Positions 50,171-63,900 are shown, numbered from the stretch's first letter. The stretch: 64,000 nucleotides of DNA from Tritrichomonas musculus (GCA_039105265.1 JAPFFF010000014.1:3658001-3722000), one strand, 5' to 3'. Notes: generated by a model from the letters alone, not told the origin. Program-made: numbers and translations.

Positions 50171-51279
50171 TTTCCATATTTTTAACCTCAAATCAAAAAA
50201 GATTGCAAAATGAATTTCATTAATGTAGATGACAATGAAACTCATGAAATCTTTTTAAAGTACGAATGATATATTAGCTAAAAGTAGCAAAACATTTTCA
50301 GAAGTAAAAAACAATTGCAATTCGCTAGATATTCAGGTATTGATAAATTTTATATTTGTTTAAAAAAATATTATTTACCTTATGAGGAAAGATTGAAAGA
50401 AGTCATTTTTTATCGATTTGAAAAGATAAAAAAATTTAAAACAATTAGAAAATCATCCATAATTTTTTTTTCTAAATTATCAAATGAAGTGATAAATATG
50501 GCACCAAAACTTGACATTGATTTTATACAAAAAGCATTGAGATTCTTTCTAATTTGAAATCTGATAATATTAATAAAAATACAGATGGAATCAGGTCTGA
50601 ATTGAAAGTCTTATATAAAATCTTTATTAGATCAAAAATATTATTTGACCAAACAACAAATGGACTTCTTTAAAAAAACTCATTTTCGTTTTTTCGATTT
50701 TAATTTTTTCTGCATTATAAAAAGGATGAGTTCTGATAAAGAGTACAGTATTTTATATGATGATAATTTTGCTATACATGAAAATCAAATTAAAGAAGAT
50801 ATAGTAAGATGAAAAGATAAATGAAATGTTTCAACCAATCTATAAATAAATTAGAATTAAAAATAGTTCTGAGCAAATGATTTCAGAACAGATTTAGATA
50901 AGGAAACAAATTATTCAATGAAAGAAACAGAGAATTTAAAAAAATCAAAGTAACAGTTCAAATAAAAGAAGATTTAAAAAGCAATATTGAGTAAGATTTC
51001 TAATTATTCATAATACATGTAAATTTTAGACCAAATATGTAAATAATATCATAAATATACAGTTTTTTCTTTATGATATAAATGGTCAGGTACAAATTAT
51101 ATATCTCAAATAAAATTACCTTATTACATTAAAACTTTTTAAAGAAATAATTCAAAAATCATAAAATAAAGGTGCTGCATGCTTAATAATGCAAATTTCA
51201 TTTGAGAATCAGAAGATATTGAGAAATATTTTGAGAGATTTTAATCAGAATTTAATTTTAAACGTCCAATCATGAAAAA
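50171..51279. other. Degenerate AT-rich spacer
   Basis: One 80-codon plus-strand frame (50315-50557) has plausible composition but no recognisable family and is flanked by stops. It may be part of another relic. Nothing else is seen up to the next start. Confidence 0.45.
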
Positions 51280-52458
51280 ATGAGTGAACAACAAAAGAGA
51301 GTTCGTCAATTTCGCCGTATTCGTCCAAAAGAAATCATACTTGACCAAGTTGATGATATTGAAAATGCAGATTCTAATAATTCCAATTTTCAACCAAATA
51401 AACGAATTGTCATTTCGTCTCAACCACAACAAGAAAATGCAAGACTAATTCAAATCTTAAAGGCCCAACGAGATGAATATCAACTTAAAATCTCAAAACT
51501 TAAGCAACAAATCGAATCAAAACAGCAAAGAAATGATAAACAAAAAATTCAGTATGAAATTGCTTTAAAAAATGATAATGAGAAAATAAAAAAACAAGAA
51601 TTAATCATACAACAAATGACAGCAAATGAACCAATTTCTCCTGATTTTAATTATGAAAACTATAAAACTGATTTACAAAACAAAGCTGATCAATTATCAA
51701 AAGAAAAAGAAGAAATAGAAATAAAAGTTGATCAGCTTGGCAGAAGCTTAATTGAAGCACAACAAAATTTGAAAGATGCCAAGGAAAAAGTAAAATCATT
51801 ACCTCAAGCTGGAAATATTGAGCTTTTACAAAAAACAAAGCGTCAAATGGAGCGTGAGCGAGACTCCAAAATATCATTTTATAAGCAACAGATCAATCAA
51901 CTTAATTCTGAATGCCAGAAATTGAATGATATTCTTGAAGAAACAGTACAAAAAGGTGAAGCCCTTCAGGAAGAAAACAAAACTCTAGCTACAACTTATT
52001 CAAAACTCGAAAAAGCTGTGTTAGCAGCTTCAAATAAATATACTAAGTTAAAACAACAATCAGATGAAAATGGAACTATGGTTACACCAGAATATGCACA
52101 GAAGAAACTAAAGGAAGCAGAAGATTTGAAAATGGCAACCATTAAAAAAAAGAGGCAGGAACTTGAAGATAAATATCAAAAAGCCAAAAGTGACCAAATA
52201 ATAATGCAACAAGATCTTAAAGATAGAATTTCAACAGTTGAACAATTGAATGCAAAAATTACATCCTTAACTCAAAACATTATGAAATATAATGAAAGTT
52301 CTCAGAATGAAATTAAAGCTTTAAATGCTCAACATAAGCAAAATGTGGCTCAACTACGAGAAAAATTGCGTCATGATCTTGAAAATGCTCTTCAAGAACA
52401 AAAACGCCGAATGATGACAGCAATGAATATTGCAAAAGCAGCTAATATCAATAACTAG
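51280..52458 (+). CDS. Long coiled-coil protein
   Basis: The 392-residue protein has a basic N-terminal tail (KRVRQFRRIRPKE, residues 6-18) and a near-continuous coiled coil from about residue 55 to 380. The coil is rich in Lys, Glu and Gln with heptad Leu/Ile spacing, broken near 110-125 (ANEPISPDFNYEN) and near 255-270. No other domain is visible. Such proteins in flagellates are often basal-body, axostyle or other cytoskeletal components, but nothing here proves that. The ATG at 51280 is the first in frame. Confidence 0.8.
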   Translation: MSEQQKRVRQFRRIRPKEIILDQVDDIENADSNNSNFQPNKRIVISSQPQQENARLIQILKAQRDEYQLKISKLKQQIESKQQRNDKQKIQYEIALKNDNEKIKKQELIIQQMTANEPISPDFNYENYKTDLQNKADQLSKEKEEIEIKVDQLGRSLIEAQQNLKDAKEKVKSLPQAGNIELLQKTKRQMERERDSKISFYKQQINQLNSECQKLNDILEETVQKGEALQEENKTLATTYSKLEKAVLAASNKYTKLKQQSDENGTMVTPEYAQKKLKEAEDLKMATIKKKRQELEDKYQKAKSDQIIMQQDLKDRISTVEQLNAKITSLTQNIMKYNESSQNEIKALNAQHKQNVAQLREKLRHDLENALQEQKRRMMTAMNIAKAANINN

Positions 52459-52673
52459 ATTTATTCTATTTTATTGTTTGATATATTTATAGTATTGTTT
52501 TAATATATATAGAAATATTAGATAGTAAATTTATCTTTTATTATTCTTAATGTTTTTGAAAATCTTTGACTTCAATATCCATTAAAATAAATTTATAAAT
52601 CAAATAATTTTATTAATGCAAAACATAAATAAGCTACTCGGTTTTGTCCAAAAAAAATTATGAAGAATAAACA

Positions 52674-53636
52674 TTACTCATCAAAGTTCATTTCAAACAT
52701 ATCGCTGTTGATACTAATACTCATGTTACTATTTTGCGCATCCGATTCACTGTTTTGCTGTTTGTGATCATTTGAATCATTATCTTCTATATCAATAACA
52801 TCATCATCGTCATTAAAGTCTTCAACATCATCAATTACATCATCAGCAGCATCGTCATTCTTTTTATTTTCATTTTCAGCATCACTATCGGTTATATCGT
52901 TAATATCGAAAACTTCGGGATTCTCGTCATCATTTTTACTTTCTATTTCAACATTTTCATCCTTTTTAGCCTGATCACCAGCTTCATTTTCACTGTAATC
53001 ATTAAAATCATCAACAATATCTATTACATCCTCATCTTCATTTTCCACATTATCATCACCTTTAACAGGTGATTTGTTTGCTCTATTTTGTGCATTTGGC
53101 TGGGTAAGAAATGCGCCAGAATTTTGATTTACTGGACTTGCAGGCTTAGGTGCAGCATTTTTGTTTGGCGTATTTGCTGATGGTATAGCAATAGTATCCT
53201 GTGGATGTTGTGCAACAAATTCTTCAACATTATCTTGAAACGTGTTATTATTTGCTACCTCAAAAATACTTTCAAAACTGAAAAATTCATTTAAGTCATC
53301 TGTTTTACTATAATCAGGAAGAGAAGGTGATGGCGGCTTTTGAATTTTATTTTGTTTCAACTCGTTTAACAGCACTTCTTTTGTTAGATCATCATTAAAC
53401 TCGTCAAAAAAGTTAAAAATAACATGATAAGCAGCTTTCCACGCATCAATATTATTGTGATTTTTAACGCGAGGCTGCATTGAGAAAAATTTTGGATTTT
53501 TTGATCCAATAACATTATCTGATATCAATTTAACATATTTCGCTTTTGATTTATTGTTTGCACCATGCTGCTCGAGATAGGTAGGAAGTTCCTTTTGCAA
53601 AGTCTTCTCTTCTTCAGGTGTAATAGACGAAGTCAT
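52674..53636 (-). CDS. Acidic protein with LisH-like N-terminal region
   Basis: The 320-residue protein has a folded-looking N-terminal third. AYHVIFNFFDEFNDDLTKEV (residues 69-88) fits the LisH pattern. The middle is Pro/Asn-rich (about 100-185). The C-terminal 130 residues are very acidic Asp/Glu/Asn with repeated DVID and DDFND motifs (about 200-300). Extreme acidity is common in nuclear chaperone-type proteins, and a LisH motif suggests dimerisation. The combination does not identify a family. It is convergent with the coiled-coil gene (stops about 215 bases apart). The start is the first ATG, with AATATCAAATG upstream on its strand. Confidence 0.65.
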   Translation of the reverse strand: MTSSITPEEEKTLQKELPTYLEQHGANNKSKAKYVKLISDNVIGSKNPKFFSMQPRVKNHNNIDAWKAAYHVIFNFFDEFNDDLTKEVLLNELKQNKIQKPPSPSLPDYSKTDDLNEFFSFESIFEVANNNTFQDNVEEFVAQHPQDTIAIPSANTPNKNAAPKPASPVNQNSGAFLTQPNAQNRANKSPVKGDDNVENEDEDVIDIVDDFNDYSENEAGDQAKKDENVEIESKNDDENPEVFDINDITDSDAENENKKNDDAADDVIDDVEDFNDDDDVIDIEDNDSNDHKQQNSESDAQNSNMSISINSDMFEMNFDE

Positions 53637-54930
53637 TTGATATTTTTATAATAATAAACGGCCAATCAATTTTATTTTATTCAATTAAATAACCGCCAAA
53701 TATGTTTTCTTTAATATTTCCATTAAAAATATGAAAATATATTTTTAAATCAGTAATATAGTCTGAAATAAACAGATTTAGATTAATTTCATTATTAATC
53801 AATATGGTTTGTTAGAAATAATTATTTTTTTAAGGGACTAGTTTCCAAATTTATTGTAAACCTATCAATATTGAATGAACTCATAGAATAAAACTTTGAA
53901 AGATTGCTTTTCGGAAAAAGTTTTGGTCAAATATAATAAATTTTTCTCCTTAACGATCATTTTTATATTATTTTGGTAACTTTTTGAATGGATTAATTTT
54001 TTTAAAAAATGAAAATTAGTAAGAAATATTAATTAAAAAAAATATAAAATAAATTGATAAATAATAATTTATTAAAATAATAAAAAAATATTTCGTTTTT
54101 TCATTTTTCAATAGAAAATTATTATATTATCAAGTTTTTTTATGAATCCAGCATATTTGATATATAAATAAAATAATGCATGAATCTTAAAATCTAGATC
54201 AAACTATTTAATATATTTTTCAGTCAAAAACAAAAAAACTTTTTTTTGTGAGAACACATAGAATATTTTTATTCAAATTGGAAACTAGTCCCTTAAATAA
54301 ATATTTCCATTTATATATTAGCCAATAGAGATATTATAATCTTTAATACAAAATAAAAACAATAAAAAAGTAATTATCCGTAAATTTCAAAATTTCATTT
54401 TTTTTCGTGATGAATTAATATTTTTAAGTTAAATGGAGAATAATTTTTTACATTTTTTTTATATACATATCCACAATACGATGATTATTATTTTTTTTTA
54501 AATATAATTCAAATTAAATGGTATTTCTGTGTTTTAATTTTTGAATATAATAATCAATAATTTTGTTCAAAATATTTGTGTTAAATAATCAATCTTTTCT
54601 CAATCATCTGGTTTCGATCATCTAAACTTATTTATTTTTTAATAATATATTTAATAAAAATATTAATATTTTAGTTATAAATTATATAAAATATTTGAAT
54701 TCTTTATATATTTTTTGTAACATAAATGTAGCAATTTAGCTTTTATAATTTATAAATTTTATTAATAATAAAATAATGTTATTAATGATTGTATTTATTT
54801 TTATAATAATATTTTAATTTTATTTTTTTGGTAATGAAATAAAGTGATAATAGCTTCTTTAATTAAAAAGTTTGTAATCCAAATATTCTGATAATTTACT
54901 CACAAAAAAGTTTATACCAAAAAAATCATC
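53637..54930. other. Spacer upstream of TOR, containing a MITE-like element
   Basis: AT-rich divergent promoter region between the acidic-protein gene and TOR. The 467-bp element at 53830-54296 is the only structure seen. ATCATC precedes the TOR ATG. Confidence 0.5.
53830..54296. mobile_element. TTAA-ended MITE-like element, copy C
   Basis: The ends are TTAAGGGACTAGTTTCCAA and the exact complement. The order of internal motifs (GTAAAC, TCAATATTGA, AACTCATAGAA, CTCCTTAACGATCATTTTTA) matches copies A and B 14 kb away. It is non-coding. Confidence 0.85.
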
Positions 54931-57900
54931 ATGAATATTTCTTCTCTTCGTATTCCAAAAAAATCCAACGAAATGATAAAAAGATATGAAGATTATTACA
55001 GAAGTTTCTATTTAGAAATGATCCGTATGAGCAATTCAAATTTTAATTCATATATTCAGAAGTATATTGAACTTATCGAAAATCTTATAAAAAGCAGTTT
55101 TTTAAAAAACATACCTGAGAACATGATTCGTGCCGCAATTGGCATCATATCTCTTCATGTTTTTGGGTATGATGATTTCAATCGCTTAATTCGTCTTTTA
55201 AATCGACTACTACCACAAAAAGATCCAGAATATGTAAAATTCACAAGTTGGTGTATTGGTACGCTTATTCATCACCCAGGAATTGAACAAGTTCGATATG
55301 TTCGACATTTATTTACAGAAAGAATCCCTGGTTGGGCATTTGCAAAAGGACAGCGAGCTAGGCATTTAGCTGCAGCCCATCTCATAAATGATTTATCAAT
55401 TAGTGCAGGAAGTACTGTAGTTGTTTTTTTTCCTATTTTGCAATCAATTATATGGCCACTTGTTTCGCATGAATCAATAGAAGTTTTAAAAGCTACAGCA
55501 GATGCTGTTTATCATTTTGCTGATGCAATTATCAGTTACTCTCGAAGTGATTTTTCTGAATTTATGGGTTTCTTCTTTAAACTTGCAACAAAACTATTAT
55601 CATTTGGTGACGAACTTCGAGTTTATATAGCACTTTTACTTTTTAGGCAATTAATAACGGTTTATCCAGAATATTTTACATCTCGAGAAGTACTTATTTT
55701 TTATTCCGCATTTGATGACTATTCGACAAACAAAAAGCCATTTGTTAAAATGGCAGCTTATAGCGCAATTATATCATTATCTCGTGTTGATTCTAATCAA
55801 TTTCAATCAAATTTTATATCTGAAATTTTTACAAGAACAAATGAACTTATTTGTGAGTTTCCAGATGAAGTATCAGATTGTTTATGCCTTTTGATTGAAA
55901 CTATTCCTAATTATATGAAGTCTCATATATCAGATTTAATTAATTTTTGCAAGACTCTAGTTAACATATCTCGCAGCCCATTTCGTCTTCTCTCACACAT
56001 TTTCAAACGATTTCGCCAAACATTAATTAATGAATTTGTTATTGATGAAGCATTTTTGATTAATTTAATTGAATATCCAGAAATTAATGAAGATTATTAC
56101 AAATTCATTGTGAATGCTTCACGAATCTTCCAAAAGCGAACTGATAACATGGCAAATCCAGCTAGTAGTCCAGTAAATTCTAATCAACATAAGCCAATTC
56201 ATCAGTCTCAATCTACATATGATATTAATTCGAAACAATTAAAATTTGAAAATAAGTTAGAAAATCATCCATCAATTATAACCAGTTCCAATTCAATCAA
56301 CAATTTATCTAGTAATTTATATCTTTTTAATGCCAACAGCAATAATAATTCAACATTAAGTTCATGCTCCTATTTTGAGATTTATAATGCAACAGAATCA
56401 TTTTTACAGCTTGTTGAATCATTTAGTAATCATCTTTCAAACCGACTCAAGACTGAATTACAACAGAATGCATATGATATTAATAATTATTCAAATTGCA
56501 TTCCAAAATATAACACAAATCCAGACATTTTCATAACAACATCTGATCAATATTTTAAATCAGATGCCAATTCATTATTAGCTATGAAGATATTGGCTGA
56601 AATACCACCTGAGATATTGATCAAAGAAAGTTTACCAGGAATCATGGAAGCACTTGAGTCAATCACATCTTCACCGAATCTTCCAACACGAGAAATCGTT
56701 CCCAAAGCTATTTACAATGTTGGCCGAGTTTGTCAAGATTTTGTTACAAAAGATGATCTAGTTGACAAATTGTTCAACATTGCTTTATATGATGATTATC
56801 ATGATGTTCGAACGAGTGCCTTAAAAGTTCTTTATGAAAACATTGACAGTAAAATCTTTGCCACTCCAGAAAACATGAAATCTTTCCAAGTTTTCGTCAA
56901 TGATGATTCTGTCATTGTTAAACGCATAGCACTACAAATTCTAGAGAAACTTGTTGTTTACAATCCAATTGGCGTTACGACAATTACTCGGAATGCTCTA
57001 CTTGATAATTTCTTCATTATAAGACATGTTCCTGGCATTAGAAAAAGGTCAAGAATTGCCAGAATTTTGCCAGATTTAATTCATGCATCAGCACCGACAA
57101 TCACTGCTTATTCCGATGGTTTCATGGAGCTTGTTATCAACATCTTTAAGCAATATCAAGAGAATATTGTTAAAAGAAATTCATTCCAAAACTTTATTGA
57201 AGTCACTTCTTATCAGCAATTTATAAATGGAATCATTGAATCATTGACAATTTTAGCTCCTTATGATCCTCTTCAAGTTGCTAAGCATGCCGACTTTTTG
57301 ATAGATTTCTTATGTGAAATACTGAAGCCAGAAAGTAATCGAAGCATTATTTTGTCAGCTTTAGAACTTCTTTATGTTTTGTTTAGACCACCTGCTTCTT
57401 CAATTGATTATCGTGCAAAAGCACCAACTGTTTTGTCCAGTTGTTCTGAACTTTTGACAACAACTGATTCAAGAAAAGAAAGAATTGCATTATTGAAAGT
57501 TATCGGTGCAATTGGAATTCTTGAAGTTCATCAAAAATCAATAACTGTTGCTTCTTCATCTCCTCGAATTTATGATGAAAGCTTAACACGAATATTTTAT
57601 CATCCTGGCCGTGATGAAGAACGAACAAATTGTGATGAATCTTGGCTGATTCAAGAGAATCTTCAAGAAGAATACATGACTGTTTTCTCAACTAGTTCTC
57701 TTCTCGATATTTTCAAAGATGATTCACTGAAAGAGTTTCATGTTGAAGCAGTTCAAAGTTTAGTAAATATTTTTGCTTCTTTGAATGCAAACAACAACAA
57801 TAATAAAGGAAGCGATTCCAATAATAATTCACTAAATAATAAGAATTATATGAGCACATCAATGCTTCATCAATTCGATATGTTTGTTACTCGAATTCTT

Positions 57901-60900
57901 GAAGTTTTACAAGGTTTGTCTGACAAAAGCAAGAATGAACATATTGCTGAAATGAAGACTTATTTGCCTTTATTTTCATCACTTGTTCATTATGCACAAA
58001 ACAATGTTTCTCCATTTTTGAAAGATTCACTTGAATTAATCAAAGAAAACTTTTGTAATGAATTAGCTGATGATTTCGTTCAGTTAATTCTATCGTTCAT
58101 TGATGCTGTTAAAGACGCATTTAATCCTTATGCTTCTGATACCATTTGTTTATTAGTTGTTTGCTTAGACAATTCTAAAATTAACGATGAAAACTTATCA
58201 AGAACTGTTTTGAAAGCCTTTTCATTATTAGGAATTTATGCATCTGATTTATTATATTTAATTGTTCCTCAAATTTGTGATGCTGTTGAATGCGAGCAAA
58301 CATTACCTAGAGTTCGTTATGTAGCATTCCAAACATTATCAAATTTGATGCAATCTGTTGATTTGTTCCCTTATTTAGGCCCAATTATGAGAGCACTAAC
58401 AACTGGCCTGTTTAATGATGATCCAAATAATGCTAAAACAAAAAGAAGTGCTTTCGAATTCTTGTATGTAATGTTGAAAACACAAGGCTCCAACTTTTTA
58501 ACGAGTGTTGAGCCACTTCTTGAATCAATTAAATCACATGGAATTATGACTGATGAACTTCAAGAGATTATTAAAGATGTTAAAAATAACGTCTATTCAA
58601 AGACATATCGTCCACTTCTTCATCAGCATTCGAATAATAATTCTGATGCAAATAATAAGGATTCATCATCAACTAAAAATAAATCGAATAAAAAGAAGAA
58701 ATCAACAAATCGTAAAAGAAGCGAAAGTATTCGAAGTAATTATCTATTTTTACTTCAACTTCAACAATTGACTCACAGCTACGTCTTCTCAGAAGATGCA
58801 ATAACAATGAAGGCTTTAACTCCAAATTTAGGAAGAGATAAACATTTGGAACAATGGCTTTTTTCATTCATGTTAACGTGCATTTCAAATTCACCTTCAG
58901 CAGCAATTCGTGCTTGTACTCCATTAGCAACGAACTATCCAAATTTGGCTTATAAAGTCTTTAGGACAGCGTTCTTTAGTTGTTGGCAATTGATGTCAGA
59001 TAAAGGCAAGAAGCAAATTACCCAATCATTCAGTGATTTATTAAAGACTGAAAGCAACAACACTGTCAATTATGAAATTATTAAACTTCTTGTTTTTATG
59101 GATAAAATAGAAGCACCATTAGAAATTGATAAAATAAGTTTAATTAAATTATCAATTCGTTATGGTGGAGATGCTGCTGCTTATGCATTACATGTCATTA
59201 ATCAAGAATATGATAATAATCCAGATGATTTTAATCTTCTTTCAACAATGATTGATTTATATTGTCAACTTGGAAGCCAACCAAATGCACAAGGACTTTG
59301 GTCAAAGGCGTCATTAAAATATCCTTCTTTAAACAATTCAGAACTTCTTTCAAAATTGAAAATGTGGGATCAAGCTGAGCCAATTTATCGTGAGAAGTTT
59401 GAAAGAACTAAAGAAGCTGATGCTTTTGTTGGTTTGACTACAAGCTTGTCTCATTTGGCAATGTGGGAAGATATCATTGGATTTTATGGAACTTTCATGA
59501 GATTAGAAAGACATCATAAAAATTTAGTTGCTCCTTATTTTGCTCAAGCTGCTGTTAAATTAGGAAAATGGGATAAACTTAAATATATCCTTCAATTTGC
59601 ACCTGAAGATTCAATCTTATGTAAAATTATGGGAGCTTTATATGCACTTCATAATAAAGATAAAGACGAAGTTGATCGTTTTGTTCTTCAAGGTTTTTCA
59701 CTCATGTCATCAAGGCCGACAGCAATTTTAGCTGACAACAAACAAATTGTTCATATTGAAACAATGCTTCTTTGTCAACAATTGGTTGAAATTGCTGAAA
59801 TGAAATCTTGGATTTCTGACGATCATCGAAAAGAAATTGAAGAAGTTTGGCTTGAAAGATTAAAGACTGCACCAAGAGACTTTGATCTTTGGTTTGGTAT
59901 TTTATCTAATCGTGCTTGTTTTACGCAGATTAGAGATCCAAATTTGATTAGATTCTTTTCAATGAAATCATCAACATTGGGAACAAAATTACATACAAAT
60001 GCATTCAGTAGTCTTTTCCCATTCTTTGACTTTCAGACAGCTCCCGACATTGTCAAAATTTGCTTTGTTGTTGCACATTGGAATACTGGAGAGCATGCAC
60101 GTGCACAAGAAGAAATGAGCATGCTTATTTCCCAACTTGAACAAGGCGATCTACTCAACATGTGTCGTTTTATTTACTCTAATTGGATGTTTAACAATTG
60201 GAATGAAACATTCAATAACACGCAAAGTAATAATTACGATCCATTAAGAATTGCTTATAAAAACTTAAAAGAAATCATTCTTTCTTTTGATGATTCTTAT
60301 GAAGAATCTGTCAGTGATAATAACTTAAGTTCTACTACAATCCCCTTGTCTTCAACAATATCAAACAATTCTTTGAGATCAAGTTTCAATGATTTAACAG
60401 GTAGTTCTAATAAAACTGGAGTTCCTATTAGAAGAAAGGCTTCTAATTTGACTTTCTTCGTTAATCATGGAAAACGTTCAAGTGAAACAAATCTTTATCG
60501 TAGTTATGTTCTACCTCATAGAATATTCAATGAATTAAATAGTTCTAGTTTGGTTAACCCAGTTAAAGTCATTAGAAAATGGGCTGATGTAAATGTTGCA
60601 CTCGCTGGTCTTGATAAAGAAAACTTGACTTCTTACGTAACTAATGCAATTGATTCACTTACAAAATGTGCAACTTTGTCACCAAGTTTCCCTGACATTG
60701 TTCTTCTTTTGAACATTTTCTTCGAAAATGCGGAAAAATATGAAGTCTTTACTTCAACTGCTCATAAATGCATCGAACAATTGCCACCAAAGATGCTTTT
60801 ACAAGCTTCTCCACAACTTCTTGTTCAACTTAGTCATCCTTCAAAGGCTGTTTCTGACTTTGTTCATGGAATTGTTACTGACTTATTGAAAGAACATTAT

Positions 60901-63900
60901 CATGAATTGATCTTCGCAATTATCGTGCTAACAAAAAGTCCTAACTTCAAACGTGCCGAGGTTGCAAATAGGATCAAAAGTGAGTTCACCGTCTCTCATC
61001 CTCGCGAATATATCGAAGTTATTTTGATCAGGAAATGTTTGCTTAAGGCTTCTGTCACTTGGACTGAAAGCATGTCTTCAATTGTGGCTGAATCAATTGA
61101 CTTTTACATGCACAACAAATTTAAGAAGATGAAGGAGTCACTCGAGTCTTTGATCGATCTGATTAGACCAGAAAGAGCCAAGTGTCTGATGGATCGAAGA
61201 TTCCAAAAGGCTCACGGCGATGAAATCAAGAAACTTAAAGAATTACTAAAGAAGCTTCCTTCAGTAACTGACATAATTGAAATCACAAACAAAGAAGAAG
61301 AAAACAAAGAAACAGAAAAAGAAGCAGAAAACGAACCAGCGAAAGAAATTGTCCATGTTGAAGAGAAGGCAAACGAAACTGAAACAATCAAGAACAACAA
61401 AAAAGAAGAAGAAAATAAAGAAAAAGGGCAGCACATTCAAATGCCTACACAAGATGTTTACAGCCACGACCAGAACTACACTGTGAATAGAGGAGCTAAT
61501 TACACACCGACAACATCTTCTGCCTCTTCAAATCCGGATGCAAATGAACAGCCTCACCAGCCATTCATGCATTCGCAAGAAACAAGCGAGCAAGGAATGA
61601 GACCGATGATGATGAACTCGAGTCCGAAGCCTTTCGAAGGCGGATATCCTTACCACACTGGCGACCACTCAAGTAACTACTCCGGAGGAGCTGGCCATGC
61701 AAATGGAGGATACTTTAGAGGCCCCCATTATCCACCTAACATGGCTATCGGCGCGTCCTCAAATGCAGGCGACCACCAAGGCGAAAACAGCGGAAATGGC
61801 CGCTTCCAAGCAATGCCAAGAAGGACGCAGAGCGAGAGGCCAAACTATCCTCCATACAACCAAGGAGGACCTTTCCAGCGTGGACACGGTTATGGACCTG
61901 GATTTGGACCAAACGGACCTCAGGGAGCACAAAGGCATGCTTCTGATGGACAGAAGCCTGAACAAGGACCTCAGAGATACGGATCTGATGGACTCGTGTA
62001 CGGACAAGGACCTCCTGGATTCTCAGGTCTGGGACCAGGTGGACAAGGAGGCAATGCTAGGTACAATACGGATGGCCAAGGAGGACCTGGATACAGTTCC
62101 GAGTCCTCTGGATACAGCCAAGGCGGATACGGATACAATCCAAGCGGCGTTGGCTACCAACTCCCCCCTGGAGGACCCGGATTCTCTGGCTACGGACCAG
62201 GACACGGACAGCCTGGTCCTCAGTACGGACAGATGGGCTCACAAGGATCTGGATACTCTGGTTACGGACCAGGCGGCGAACAGCTCAGCCCAAGGTACGG
62301 AAACGAATCGTCTGGATTCGGACCAGGCATCACTCCATACGGATCTGACTCTCAAGGATACAGCCAAGGCGGGCACGGATACAATCCAAGCGGCGCTGGC
62401 TACCAGCTGCCGCCTGGAGGACCTGGATTCTCTGGTTACGGACCAGGACACGGACAGCCAGGTCCGCAATACGGACAGATAAGGCCTGATGGGTCTGGAT
62501 GCGCGGGATACGGGCCAGCTAGCGGACAACTCAGCCCAAGATACGGAAATGAGTCGTCTGGATACGGCCAGGGCGGCTCTGGATACCAGCTGCCGCCTGG
62601 AGGACCGGGATTCTCAGGCTACGGGCCAGGACACGGACAGCCAGGGCCTCCTGGCGGATACAACAGGGGTCCTCCACAAGCAGGCCCTTCTCAGTACCAG
62701 CAGCCAGACCAGTACAACGAACGGAACCCTTACGGAGGGGCTGCAGGATACAACCACGGATCAGCAGGACCAACTGGCGTCTACGGGCCTCCAAATGGAC
62801 AGCAGCCGTACGAGCACCGCCCTCCATACGGCAGGCCGCGCTCAACAGAGCCACAGCCAGCACCGCCGCTTCCTCCGCAAGCGCGCCAGCATTCTCAGCA
62901 GGAGCAGGAGGAGCCACGGCATCCAGATCTGACTATTTACAAGTCCTCAGCCCAGCGATTCACAGAGAACCAGGCCGCCCAAGAGCTCGAGCAATCGAGG
63001 CGTCTGGCCGGCAGCAAGCCAGCAAGCAGAGGCGCCGAGAATCCAGTGCCAGCAGAGGCAGCAGCATCCAAAGACAAGCAGCAAGACGCAAGCGAATCGA
63101 AAGACAAGAACGAAGGCCCCAAAGGCAAGTCCGAAGATGACAACGCACCGAAAGCGACAGCCAAGGACAAGGCGATCCAAGACATCGTTGACTGGTGCCG
63201 CCGTAACCAAGAGATTGTCAACGACGAGCTCAAAGACATTCGCACCATTCTCATGTCTTCGATCTCACCGATTCTCTGCGAGAAGACGCACTTCTATCTC
63301 GCCGTGTTCGGCACATACAAGCCAAACAAGCCGATCAATCGCATCCAGTACTTTGTTGGCCAGTTCTCCGTCTACATGTCGAAGCAGCAGCCCAAGGATG
63401 TCGTCGTCAAAGGCGAAGATGGCAAGTTTTATCAGTATCTTCTCAAAGGACACGAAGACCTTCGACTCGACGAGCGTATCATGCAGTTCTTCCGCCTGAT
63501 CAACTCGCTAATGAACAAGGAAACGTGCTTCAATGGCAACCTCATCCAGACCATTTGCGTCATGCCGATCAGCCATTCGCACGGACTTGTTCAATGGGTT
63601 CCAGGCACCGAAACATTGCGAAACATCGTCGAAGAATATCGAGCACTGCATCACGTCGACCCGACAATTGAGTACGAACTGGCAAACGAAATGTCCGTCA
63701 CAAGTTTCGACTATCTTCAGCCGATTCGGAAGATGCAAATCATTGAAGAAATCTTCAAAGAAGTCCCTGACACTGACATCGCAAATTCTTTCTGGCTGAA
63801 GACAACATCGGCCGAACTTTGGTTCAAAAAGACAGACACCTTTGCAATCTCAACTTCTATCAATTCTATCGTTGGTTACGTTATCGGCCTCGGCGACAGG

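Noticed and set aside
61697-62932. Several frames on both strands over the TOR insert
   Set aside because: GC-rich repeats open all frames. Only frame 1 continues into FAT upstream and the kinase domain downstream.
61279-63165. The TOR insert as an intron
   Set aside because: It is open in frame along its length, has protein-like repeats and no visible trichomonad-type splice signals; RNA evidence would still be decisive.
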